The notes under the pieces were generated by a model that ran no database searches, was not told the origin of the DNA, and saw only the letters and a list, made by a program, of their open reading frames with translations. Below are positions 25,833 to 33,400 of a stretch of DNA of 64,000 nt, in pieces; position 1 is the stretch's first letter; each line of letters opens with the position of its first letter. The stretch is from Flavobacterium pisciphilum. Its GTDB lineage: Bacteria > Bacteroidota > Bacteroidia > Flavobacteriales > Flavobacteriaceae. The stretch is taken from the NCBI RefSeq assembly GCF_020905345.1, contig NZ_JAJJMO010000001.1, positions 4,712,001 to 4,776,000 of the forward strand, given 5' to 3'. The translations under genes were made by a program, and so were the position numbers.

Positions 25833-26538
25833 TACAAAGTATAGCATTATTAACAATTAATTGGTCGCCCAGTACAAGTTTATAGTGAGTTTGGATAAAT
25901 TAGTTTGGGAAACGGATTATGATACTTATGGTGGTCTAAAAGATTTAAAAGGAGATAGGAAATTTATTCCTTTTAGACAACTCGTTCAGTATGAGGATAC
26001 AGAGGCTTTGTTGTATTATAATCGTTTTCGATACTATAATCCTGATACGGGTTTGTATTTGAATCAAGATCCAATAAGATTATTAGGAGGAGATGCTTTA
26101 TATTCATATGTCCACGACAGTAACGGTTGGGCTGATATTTTAGGGTTAGTAGATGCACCATTATCTTTGCCTGATAGTCCTAGTGTATATATTATTTCTA
26201 ATGGATAGGAATCTTATGTAGGAAATTCTGGTTATGGAAAGCAAGGGATGAAGAAAAGAGTTTCTTCTACTAAGCATGTTGAGGCGCAGAATCTTTTGAA
26301 CAAACCAGGGACTAAAGTTCAATACATAAATGTTGATTTTGGTACTGCGACAAGTGCAAGTGATAAGAATAATATTTTACGTCATTACGAAAATAGAGAA
26401 GCTCAAAAGGAGATTAAAAAAGGGCAAAAATTAAATAATAACACAGGTATACAAGATTCTAAAAAAAGAAAAGCAGTAGAAGATTTGATTGATTTAGAAG
26501 GAGCAAAAGCTAATAAAAGAAGAATAACATGCAAATAG
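25829..26538 (+). pseudogene. Displaced Rhs tip 3 (broken): Rhs core end plus GIY-YIG-like nuclease
   Basis: The Rhs core remnant begins at the same codon as tip 1. It has a lost base near 25854-25861, an extra base near 25894-25900, then reads on as WETDYDTYGGLKDLKGD, YNRFRYYNPDTGLYL and LLGGDALYSYV. The toxin reads PSVYIISNG, a TAG at 26206-26208, then ESYVGNSGYGKQGMKKR, and continues in the same frame to 26538. The VYII and YVGNSG pair resembles the two strands of GIY-YIG nucleases, and the stop falls between them. The product would therefore be inactive without readthrough. The immunity gene overlaps the end by 10 bases. Confidence 0.75.
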
Positions 26539-27458
26539 AACAGATAAATAAACCGATGATATTTATAGAGAAAGGTAAATATTTTCAGAATTGGGAGGAT
26601 AATCAATTTTGTATTGGAGATAAGGACATTTGTAAAACTTTTTTAAATGCGAAAAAAGTTTTATGGAAAATGAAACCAAAGACTGATGATTATTCAAATA
26701 TTTTCTATTTAAGATTAAAACCTAATAAAGCGAATAAAAATGATGGATTTCCATCTTATATTATGGAACTTCCAAATCTTAAGCAACTAGATATTCCGAT
26801 TTCATTTTTGGAACAAATTAATAAAGAAAATCTGCCTGAATGTGTAGAAACTTTAATAATAACTGCTAGTGATATCTATATATCTAATAAAAGTAATTAT
26901 CCTCAGTTTCCAGAAACTGGATTTGAAAAAATAAAAGCATTAGTTCTAGACACTCCTCCTTGGTTAAATCTTGTTTTTAATGATATTTCTATCTCAGATA
27001 ATAATTTTTCTAATCTTAAATATTTGAGTACAGGGATTGATAAAGAAGGTAATATATTAGAGCATATTAAAGATTTACAAAATTTAGAGTTTGTTGAAAT
27101 TCATAATGTTGCGAATCATCAAATATTTGAATATTTGTCATATCGATTAAAATATATGTATTTGTCAGAAATGAAAAAAGATTTCTCTTTTGAAAAAATA
27201 GTATTATATAATGATGTTGAATTTTTAAACATAGCTCATTCACAGGCTGAAATAGATTGCGAATTATTTCTAAAATTGCCAAATTTAAAAGAAATTTATA
27301 TTAGATCTTCTAAGAAAATAAAAAATATAGAAGCATTATTAGAATCTAAGAACTTATGTAGTTTAACTGTTATAGATTGTAATAATCCTTTTAAAAAAAC
27401 AAACAGGAATTTGTTTGAAGACATATTTAATTATCTATTAAATATTGATTTTGCATAA
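26529..27458 (+). CDS. LRR-like candidate immunity protein for the GIY-YIG tip
   Basis: A 309-aa cytoplasmic protein whose repeating LPNLKQLDI, LPECVETLII, FSNLKYLSTG, LQNLEFVEI and LPNLKEIYIR segments resemble degenerate leucine-rich repeats. Its start overlaps the last codons of the broken toxin by 10 bases. The frame is intact. LRR-type immunity proteins are known in polymorphic toxin loci, which fits the position. Confidence 0.6.
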   Translation: MQIEQINKPMIFIEKGKYFQNWEDNQFCIGDKDICKTFLNAKKVLWKMKPKTDDYSNIFYLRLKPNKANKNDGFPSYIMELPNLKQLDIPISFLEQINKENLPECVETLIITASDIYISNKSNYPQFPETGFEKIKALVLDTPPWLNLVFNDISISDNNFSNLKYLSTGIDKEGNILEHIKDLQNLEFVEIHNVANHQIFEYLSYRLKYMYLSEMKKDFSFEKIVLYNDVEFLNIAHSQAEIDCELFLKLPNLKEIYIRSSKKIKNIEALLESKNLCSLTVIDCNNPFKKTNRNLFEDIFNYLLNIDFA

Positions 27459-27510
27459 TAATGTTTTCAAGGTAGATGCAAGATTTTAGTTTGTATATAT
27501 GATCAAAACA

Positions 27511-27540
27511 ATAAACCCTATAAATTATTTAGGGTTTTAT
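27511..27540. terminator. Terminator after the LRR-like immunity gene
   Basis: An imperfect stem (27511-27519 with 27531-27540) around AAACCCT/AGGGTTT is followed by a T/A-rich run, 53 bases after the stop codon. Confidence 0.6.
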
Positions 27541-27583
27541 TATTTTAATTAACTACAAGAATAATTTTTTTGTTTCTTCTATT

Positions 27584-27634
27584 AAGATTATCAGAAAAGA
27601 AAAATTTTCAATAAAATTATAAATTATGAAAATA
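27584..27634. repeat. Repeated leader segment, copy 2
   Basis: This is the near copy of 22023-22073, ending over the ATG at 27626. It supports duplication of a cassette boundary. Confidence 0.6.
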
Positions 27635-27836
27635 TATAGTACTGCCCCAGAAGGAATTCAAATAACTGATTTATAGTAATATATTAAGGGATTTGAAGCG
27701 GGAATACATCTTCCAAGGGTTATAATCTTAGGAATAGACAATGTGCTGGGACCTGTGTAAGCAACTGGAATAAAAAAAAATGCAATGGTATAAGAAAGTT
27801 ACACCAGCATCATTAGCTAAAAAAAATAAATCTTAA
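27626..27836 (+). pseudogene. Truncated copy of the gene at 28505, plus decayed toxin end
   Basis: The first codons read MKIYSTAPEGIQITDL and then a stop at 27674-27676. They closely match MKIYSTAPEGNQMADL of the intact 113-aa gene at 28505. The bases up to 27836 contain stops in every frame but end with a plausible C-terminus (27783-27836). I read this as the remains of a toxin-type gene preceding the small gene at 27850. Confidence 0.55.
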
Positions 27837-27849
27837 AGCTGTAAATAAA

Positions 27850-28260
27850 ATGTCCAAATTATATATTTTATTAATTCTGTTAATTATAACTCCTATGATA
27901 TATTTTTTCTTTAAACCTAAATTTCATATAAAATCTTATAATGAGAATCATAACAATCTAACATTAGAGGTTTATTCTAAATTTAAAAAATGTGGATTTA
28001 TCAATATTAATAGTGAGAATATTGTTTATCAATATTCATTAGGATTATATGGAAAAAAAGGACTAATTGATTTAAGTAATGCTACTTTAGATTATCAGGA
28101 TAATAAATTTTTGTTTAGTATTAAAGAGGGCAAAAATATTATTTCTATTGAATGTAGTAGGGATATATACAATGAATCGATTCTTTTTTTTAACAATAAG
28201 AATAAAATTAGAAATAGTCCCGACTACAAATCTAAAAGAGATTTATTCTTTAATAAATAA
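27850..28260 (+). CDS. Small one-TM protein of unknown function, possible orphan immunity
   Basis: A 136-aa protein with one N-terminal hydrophobic segment (residues about 4-17, LYILLILLIITPMIYFFF), then a charged, beta-type domain (KCGFININSENIVYQYSLGLYG, in part). It could be membrane-anchored in the periplasm. It starts 14 bases after a decayed frame at 27836, so it may be the immunity partner of a lost toxin. No family is recognised. Confidence 0.5.
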   Translation: MSKLYILLILLIITPMIYFFFKPKFHIKSYNENHNNLTLEVYSKFKKCGFININSENIVYQYSLGLYGKKGLIDLSNATLDYQDNKFLFSIKEGKNIISIECSRDIYNESILFFNNKNKIRNSPDYKSKRDLFFNK

Positions 28261-28504
28261 AGACAATATTTAGAATCTTTAATATTTGGAAAACTGCATG
28301 AAAAGTCGACTCTTTCTGATGTGAGTGTCCAAATTGTGAACACTACCAAATCATTTAATTGATTATAGACGTGGATATACGGATAGCATAGTAATATTAA
28401 CTCTATTTTTACTAAATTTATTAATAATTTAGAAAATGATGATGTATAAAATTTCCTTGTTGACATGAGGATTGGACTTGTGAACACAATCAAAATAATA
28501 ATAA

Positions 28505-28846
28505 ATGAAAATTTACAGTACAGCACCAGAAGGAAATCAGATGGCTGATTTAGAACCAGCTCGTTATTTTAATTTAGCGATACAACAAATTCAAGAAGCA
28601 GAGGAGTGGCTTAGAACATCAGAGGAAGCTTGTCAAGCTTTATTGGTGCATTTAGATGCTTTTGTATATTTAAGTAAAAGATATCCTGAAATGGCAAATA
28701 GAAGAGTAGCAAAATTAAATAGAAGTCAAATAAAAGAAACTTTTTATGCTTGGTTTGAAAGATGTGGAAAAAAAATACCTGCAAGTTTTAGAAATGGTAT
28801 AAAAGAATCAGCAGATAACTTATTTTCTGAATTAGAAAAAATATAA
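28505..28846 (+). CDS. Small helical protein of unknown function in the effector island
   Basis: A 113-aa helical cytoplasmic protein (LAIQQIQEAEEWLRTSEEAC, ASFRNGIKESADNLFSELEK). Its opening MKIYSTAPEG is repeated in the truncated copy at 27626, so the gene or its 5' end has been duplicated. The 244 bases before it carry no gene. It could be an immunity or toxin-associated protein; the function is unknown. Confidence 0.5.
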   Translation: MKIYSTAPEGNQMADLEPARYFNLAIQQIQEAEEWLRTSEEACQALLVHLDAFVYLSKRYPEMANRRVAKLNRSQIKETFYAWFERCGKKIPASFRNGIKESADNLFSELEKI

Positions 28847-29025
28847 AATATGTGTGAAGATATGAGCTGTGAGATAATTAAAAATAATAATAGATTTAGT
28901 TTATTAAATTATAATGGTTTTGACTCTTAATGAATGACTTTAAAAATGCGAAGATAAAATATCTTAGAAATGTAGAGATGTGATAAAAGTCAATGGTGAT
29001 AATTTTTTTAAATAATTAGAATAAT

Positions 29026-29376
29026 ATGGATATAAATAGTTTTAAAGAATCAATAGAACCATTCTTTTGGGTAGAACATGAAAGCAATGTGTCTGTTTGC
29101 TTGAACGTAGGAGAATATAAAACTGAAATTTTTCAAGTAAGAGAAGATGAGGGATTTGAAGGAAATGGATATGATTGGGGTTCTTTAGCACAAATATTTT
29201 TAGAAGAACAAAAACCAGAACTAATCAATATTGTGAAATTTGATCCTGAAGGCAGTATGTTTTGTGCATATTCTTCGGATAGTGATGCATTAAAATCATT
29301 TATTGCTTCGTTCAAACAAGCTTGTGAAAATGAAACTTTAATTCAAGATTTGTTTTCAAGGGCTGAATTGGATTAG
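29026..29376 (+). CDS. Imm51-like orphan immunity protein
   Basis: A 116-aa acidic protein. The segments GNGYDWGSLAQIFLEEQKPEL, IVKFDPEGSMFCAYSSDSDAL and FKQACENETLIQDLFSRAELD (each quoted in part) match what I recall of the Imm51 family of polymorphic-toxin immunity proteins. No toxin gene is left upstream: 179 non-coding bases precede it. It is the last gene of the effector island before the convergent terC gene. Confidence 0.65.
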   Translation: MDINSFKESIEPFFWVEHESNVSVCLNVGEYKTEIFQVREDEGFEGNGYDWGSLAQIFLEEQKPELINIVKFDPEGSMFCAYSSDSDALKSFIASFKQACENETLIQDLFSRAELD

Positions 29377-29470
29377 TAGTATCTAAATGAGGTTGTACTC
29401 GGGCTGAAGGAAAGAATAAATTTGAAATCTCAAAGGGGAAAGGGTATTTTTCAGATAGATAAGAAACTAA

Positions 29471-29503
29471 AAAAAAGCGCTAAGATAATCTTAGCGCTTT
29501 TTT
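29471..29503. terminator. Bidirectional terminator between the effector island and terC
   Basis: A perfect 15-bp stem (29471-29485 with 29489-29503) with a 3-base loop has an A run and a T run as arms. It can end transcription from both the + strand island and the - strand terC gene. Confidence 0.85.
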
Positions 29504-29520
29504 ATTATAAATATTCGATG

Positions 29521-30297
29521 TTATGATTTTGATCGTTTTCTCATTTTCATATTGATAAACTCTACAGCTAATGAAAACGAAATAGCAAAATATAAGTATC
29601 CTTTAGGTACTGCGCCTATATGCTCTCCAACTAGAGAGGCATTAGATAAATGCATACTTTCAGTAATTAACATAAAGCCAATTAGGATTAAAAAAGCAAG
29701 TCCTAAAATTTGTATTGAAGGATTTGCATTTACAAAATTCCCAACTGGAACTGCAAATAACATCATTACCATTACTGAAATAATAACAGCAGTAATCATA
29801 ATAGTTAAAGCGCCTGTAACACCATTTGTCATTCCTACAGCAGTTAAAATAGAATCTACAGAAAAGATTAAATCGATTAGTAAAATTTGTACAATTACAT
29901 TTGAAAACGACTTTTTTGCAACACCTTTCAGTGTTTGTTCTTCTTCACCTTTATGGTCTACTTTTTCACTTATTTCTTTAGTGCTTTTATAAATCAAGAA
30001 TAATCCACCTCCTAATAATATCAAAGCTTGTCCTGTAAAATCAGCATTTAACCAACCCCAATTGATGCTAAAAACAGTTGCTTTCATTGCTATTAAGTAC
30101 GAGATACCCATTAATAGAGCAATACGCATGAACATAGCTAAAAACAAACCTATTCGAGTCGCTTTTTTGCGATCTTCAGGAGGGAGTTTCCCAGTTACTA
30201 TCGATATAAAAATGATATTGTCGATTCCTAAAATAATTTCAAGAAAAGTCAGTGTCAATAAGGCAATCCATGCATCAGGATTTAAAAATACTTCCAT
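29521..30297 (-). CDS. TerC family integral membrane protein
   Basis: A 258-aa protein with about seven membrane segments. It carries the TerC hallmark acidic residues inside membrane helices: GIDN (D26) in the first and DLIFSVDSI in the middle of the protein. A cytoplasmic loop around KSTKEISEKVDHKGEEEQ precedes the second half. The family is linked to tellurite resistance and to manganese export or metal loading of exported proteins; the exact ion cannot be told here. Transcribed alone toward the shared terminator. Confidence 0.85.
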   Translation of the reverse strand: MEVFLNPDAWIALLTLTFLEIILGIDNIIFISIVTGKLPPEDRKKATRIGLFLAMFMRIALLMGISYLIAMKATVFSINWGWLNADFTGQALILLGGGLFLIYKSTKEISEKVDHKGEEEQTLKGVAKKSFSNVIVQILLIDLIFSVDSILTAVGMTNGVTGALTIMITAVIISVMVMMLFAVPVGNFVNANPSIQILGLAFLILIGFMLITESMHLSNASLVGEHIGAVPKGYLYFAISFSLAVEFINMKMRKRSKS

Positions 30298-30340
30298 CTA
30301 AAAAAGGGTGTTAATTAAGGGGTGAAATTAGGGATAAAAA

Positions 30341-30712
30341 TTAATCAATTCGGACAACAGTACCGCGTTGCTTTTGGTTTGAGCCAATCATTCCGAATTC
30401 AAAAGTATAAGAATCTTTGGTTGTGCTTAAAATTTTCATTCCGATAGCTTTTTCTTCGGCTTTATTTTTTGGGTGTTTCTTTTGTAGTACATATTCGCAA
30501 TCACTTACCCAACGAATTGTTGCTGTATCGGTTTTACCTTCGTATGTTTCTATTTCAATATCATCTTTTCGTTCAAAAATAGTTGTTTTTTTTACTCCAT
30601 CAACTTCGAATTCAAACTTGAATTTTCCAGTTTTAAAATCCTTGCAATTGTGTTCGGTATTGTAACAAGATGCTACAATAAGTAGTAAAGGGAGTAATAG
30701 TAATTTTTTCAT
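30341..30712 (-). CDS. Small lipoprotein of unknown function
   Basis: A 123-aa protein with signal and lipobox LLIVASC (C16). The mature part is beta-rich (KFKFEFEVDGVKKTTIFERK, SYTFEFGMIG). Homologues in flavobacteria are, as I recall, often labelled DNA topoisomerase IV, which a lipoprotein of this size cannot be. It probably faces the periplasm. It lies in tandem with terC but 43 bases away, so co-transcription is uncertain. Confidence 0.65.
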   Translation of the reverse strand: MKKLLLLPLLLIVASCYNTEHNCKDFKTGKFKFEFEVDGVKKTTIFERKDDIEIETYEGKTDTATIRWVSDCEYVLQKKHPKNKAEEKAIGMKILSTTKDSYTFEFGMIGSNQKQRGTVVRID

Positions 30713-30887
30713 AATAAATGATTTGTTTAATTTTTTTGGAGCTATTTAACTCCGTTAAATCTTTGACTCCCAAGTTAAACAGTACTCTTTTTTTATAAAG
30801 AGTTCTTTTGTTCTAATTAGGATGCTCAGATTTTGTATCATTGTGAGCAGAGTCAAAAGAATTTTGCTCAATCTGATAGAATATTAT

Positions 30888-31463
30888 TTATTTTAATCTT
30901 TTTAACTCTTCGTCTGTAAAGTTCTTAATTTCTTTTTCTTGTGCAAACTTTGCAGCATTGTAACTATTAGATTCTTTTCTTGGGATTGATAGACTTTGCC
31001 AGCTACTATTTTTTAATTGTTTGGCATAGAATACAATTTGCCCCACATGATATGGATAATGTGCTAATTGCCTATTGATGGCTTCAATCACTGTATGGCC
31101 TTCATTTCGAATGTATATAATATCTGTTAGCTGATTAGGTTGTAAGCTGTTTAAAGCTTCAAAAAGGCATTTCCAGCCCTTTTCCCAAGCCACCATTACT
31201 TCATCTTTTGATTGTGAGTCATTTTCAAATTCTTCATCACGATTACGCCATTGTTTTTCACCATCGGTTGTTAAGAAATCGGTCCAACGCGAAAGCATAT
31301 TGCCTGAGAGGTGTTTTACTATAGTAGCAATACTATTAGTGTCTTCATTTAAAGTAGTGAAAATTTGTTCGGGTTCGAGTTGGGCAATTGCTTTTTCGCC
31401 TAGGGTTTTATAGTATAAAAATTGTTTTTTTATACTTTCTAAATACGATTCGGATGCATTCAT
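30888..31463 (-). CDS. DUF1572/DinB-like protein
   Basis: A 191-aa four-helix protein of the DinB superfamily. Putative metal ligands are the His in ATIVKHLSGN (helix 2) and the two His in INRQLAHYPYHVGQI (helix 4), in the usual H...H-x3-H arrangement. DinB-like proteins act as thiol-dependent transferases or stress proteins; the substrate is unknown. It follows the pentapeptide gene by two bases, so both are probably on one transcript. Confidence 0.75.
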   Translation of the reverse strand: MNASESYLESIKKQFLYYKTLGEKAIAQLEPEQIFTTLNEDTNSIATIVKHLSGNMLSRWTDFLTTDGEKQWRNRDEEFENDSQSKDEVMVAWEKGWKCLFEALNSLQPNQLTDIIYIRNEGHTVIEAINRQLAHYPYHVGQIVFYAKQLKNSSWQSLSIPRKESNSYNAAKFAQEKEIKNFTDEELKRLK

Positions 31464-31465
31464 GA

Positions 31466-32038
31466 TTATACAATTTTAATGTCATACTTATCTAAAAGTC
31501 CCAAAACACCTTCTGTTGAGAATTGTGCTTTTTTCATAGGATTAAACTCTGGATCTATTTTAAAATTATAGGCAGTTTTAAAATTTACGCCTGCCAATTG
31601 TGTTTCGTTAAAAATAGCTCCTTCTAGATTACAATTATCAAAAACCGAACTTGTTAAGTTGGTGCCAATAAAAGTAGTTTCTTTCATCGAACAGTTGATG
31701 AATTTTGTTTTCGGCATTTTTTTATTCGAAAATGAAGCATAGTCTAATGCAGATTCTTCAAAATACACTTGGAATAGAAAATCCTCACCTTCATTAAACG
31801 CAATTCCTAGGAGTTTACAATTCTTAAATGTTACATTTTTTAAGCTTGTGCCTTTTAGACTTGTCATTGATAAATTGCAATCGATAAATTCACAATCTAA
31901 AAAAGTATTGTAAGCAAAATTACTGTTAGAGAAATCGCAATTTTTAAATACACAATCTTCAAATTCGCGATTGTTTATTTTTTTATCAATATAGATAACC
32001 TTATCGAATGTTTTTTGAATATGAATTAAGCTATCCAT
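31466..32038 (-). CDS. Pentapeptide-repeat protein
   Basis: A 190-aa protein made of tandem A(N/D)LxX-type repeats (CVFKNCDFSNSNFAYNTFLD, TNLTSSVFDNCNLEGAIFN) that fold as a right-handed quadrilateral beta helix. Length and layout resemble the Qnr/McbG group that mimics DNA and protects gyrase, but many pentapeptide proteins have other roles, so a resistance function is not claimed. It lies two bases upstream of the DinB-like gene. Confidence 0.8.
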   Translation of the reverse strand: MDSLIHIQKTFDKVIYIDKKINNREFEDCVFKNCDFSNSNFAYNTFLDCEFIDCNLSMTSLKGTSLKNVTFKNCKLLGIAFNEGEDFLFQVYFEESALDYASFSNKKMPKTKFINCSMKETTFIGTNLTSSVFDNCNLEGAIFNETQLAGVNFKTAYNFKIDPEFNPMKKAQFSTEGVLGLLDKYDIKIV

Positions 32039-32071
32039 TGTAGTCTTAGAATTTATTTTGAATTAAAAAAA

Positions 32072-32293
32072 TTAGTCATTAAACAGGCCTCTCATAATTG
32101 TTTTTAGACCATAAAAGATTAAAAACATTCCAGCCAAACAAGCAATAATACCGATAGCAAGTACTAGGTAATGCCATACGTTTTGTTTGTTCATAAACGC
32201 ATTGTATATTACTGAAGGGCCAATAAATAATAGGGGCAAAGAACCCGATAAATATTTAACTCCTTTTCCTATCAATTCTTTATTTGTTCCCAT
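32072..32293 (-). CDS. Small two-TM protein, DUF6095-like
   Basis: A 73-aa protein with two membrane segments (about 13-30 and 41-62) and a short conserved-looking start (GKGVKYLSGSLPLLFIGPSVI). It resembles the small flavobacterial DUF6095 proteins, which commonly lie beside murQ. The function is unknown. It lies downstream of murQ with a gap of 46 bases. Confidence 0.65.
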   Translation of the reverse strand: MGTNKELIGKGVKYLSGSLPLLFIGPSVIYNAFMNKQNVWHYLVLAIGIIACLAGMFLIFYGLKTIMRGLFND

Positions 32294-32339
32294 ATTTTTT
32301 AATTTTCAGTTTCATGTCCTACAGAACGGATGTCACTTT

Positions 32340-33152
32340 TTACATATTATAATTTTCGATTGCTTTCCGTACACTTCCATATGTATGTAATAGTTCGGAT
32401 GCTTGCTCGTATGAAACAGGAATTTCACCCATTATCATTTTTACTCCGCGGTCAACTAATTTGCTGTTGCTTAATTGCATATCGACCATTTTGTTGCCCT
32501 TTACTTTTCCGAGTTGTATCATGGCTGCAGTTGAAATCATATTAAGTACCAGTTTTTGTGCAGTTCCTGCTTTCATTCTGGAGCTTCCTGTAACAAATTC
32601 AGGTCCAACAACTACTTCTATAGGGAATTGTGCAGTTTGTGAAAGCGGGCTTTCGGCGTTACATGTTATGCATCCTGTGATAATGTTATTTTCATTACAA
32701 CGTTCTAAACCTCCAATTACATAAGGTGTCGTTCCTGAGGCTGCAATTCCAATTACAACATCTTTTTCGGTGATGTTGTGTTTTTGTAAATCGATCCATG
32801 CTTGTTTTGCATCGTCTTCAGCATTTTCTACCGCCTGACGGATAGCTTTGTCTCCACCTGCAATGATTCCGTTTACTAAATCGAATGGAACACCAAAAGT
32901 AGGAGGACATTCCGATGCATCTACAATCGCTAAACGACCTGATGTACCTGCTCCTATATAAAATAAGCGCCCACCAAGTTTTAGTTTGGTTGCGATTTGA
33001 GCTACAAGAGCTTCTATTTGTGGAATTGCTTTTTCTACTGCAAAAGGAACTGTTTTGTCTTCCTGATTAATGTTAGTCAGTAAGTCATGTACAGACATTT
33101 TTTCCAGATGTTCATATTTTGAGGACTGCTCTGTGATTTTTGTAAATGTCAT
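32340..33152 (-). CDS. murQ: N-acetylmuramic acid 6-phosphate etherase
   Basis: A 270-aa SIS-domain enzyme that removes the lactyl ether from MurNAc-6-phosphate to give GlcNAc-6-phosphate in cell-wall recycling. Seen motifs are GRLFYIGAGTSGRLAIVDASECPPTFG near residue 60 (in part), the GGDKAIRQAVENAEDD loop near 100, IAASGTTPYVIGGL near 135 and the signature GSSRMKAGTAQKLVLNM near 190. It is slightly shorter than the roughly 300 residues usual elsewhere, which is common in this phylum. Cytoplasmic. Confidence 0.92.
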   Translation of the reverse strand: MTFTKITEQSSKYEHLEKMSVHDLLTNINQEDKTVPFAVEKAIPQIEALVAQIATKLKLGGRLFYIGAGTSGRLAIVDASECPPTFGVPFDLVNGIIAGGDKAIRQAVENAEDDAKQAWIDLQKHNITEKDVVIGIAASGTTPYVIGGLERCNENNIITGCITCNAESPLSQTAQFPIEVVVGPEFVTGSSRMKAGTAQKLVLNMISTAAMIQLGKVKGNKMVDMQLSNSKLVDRGVKMIMGEIPVSYEQASELLHTYGSVRKAIENYNM

Positions 33153-33310
33153 TTTGTTTTTTGAGGTTCTAAGTTACAAAGCACCAAAGTTACAAAGTTT
33201 TTCCTACTTAGTGTTAAACAATTCATGTGAAATAGAGCTAATTAGTTTAAAAAAATAGAGATGAAAAACAGAATATTTATTGTGTAAAGAATAGCTTTTT
33301 TGATTTTTAA

Positions 33311-33400
33311 GTTGCGTGAGGGATTGAGGCGGCATCCTTTTTTTGGAGGAACGAAAAAAAAGATATAGCCGAAAGCCCGACCCAAAGGGACACGTCCAGA
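33311..33400. repeat. Structured intergenic element, probable flavobacterial dispersed repeat
   Basis: About 90 bases between murQ and the ZIP gene are much richer in GC than the surroundings. They contain a stem formed by ATCCTTTTTTT and AAAAAAAAGAT around 33336-33367, followed by a GCCCGACCC box and an AAAGGGACACG box. I recall similar blocks in intergenic regions of other Flavobacterium genomes. Only one copy is in this window, so the repeat nature is not proven here. Confidence 0.4.

Larger units (their letters stand above)
27459..27849. other. Gene-poor stretch with terminator, repeated leader and decayed fragments
   Basis: The 391 bases hold the terminator at 27511-27540, the repeated leader 27584-27634, a 17-codon truncated gene start at 27626-27676, and a short frame 27783-27836 (QWYKKVTPASLAKKNKS) that looks like the end of a lost toxin just before the next small gene. 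Nothing here encodes an intact protein. Confidence 0.6.

Noticed and set aside
28850..28930. A 26-codon open frame (MCEDMSCEII...) after the gene at 28505
   Set aside because: Too short, no recognisable content and within a region full of decayed sequence; not supportable as a gene.
22065..29376. The series of short related units as a CRISPR or tandem-repeat array
   Set aside because: The units are Rhs core fragments of hundreds of bases with different toxin ends, not regular short repeats with spacers.
17069..29400. The effector island as a prophage or integrative element
   Set aside because: No integrase, transposase, phage structural gene, tRNA or flanking attachment repeat is visible; Rhs-core recombination explains the layout better.
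29552..29992. A 146-codon open frame on the + strand opposite terC
   Set aside because: It is the antisense shadow of a well-supported membrane protein gene and has the repetitive I/T composition expected for that.
30341..30712. Labelling the small lipoprotein as DNA topoisomerase IV
   Set aside because: A 123-aa lipoprotein with a lipobox cannot be a topoisomerase subunit; that label, if met in databases, is a carried-over error.
31466..32038. The pentapeptide-repeat protein as a quinolone-resistance gene
   Set aside because: The repeat fold is clear, but nothing in the sequence shows gyrase protection and the family has many other roles.
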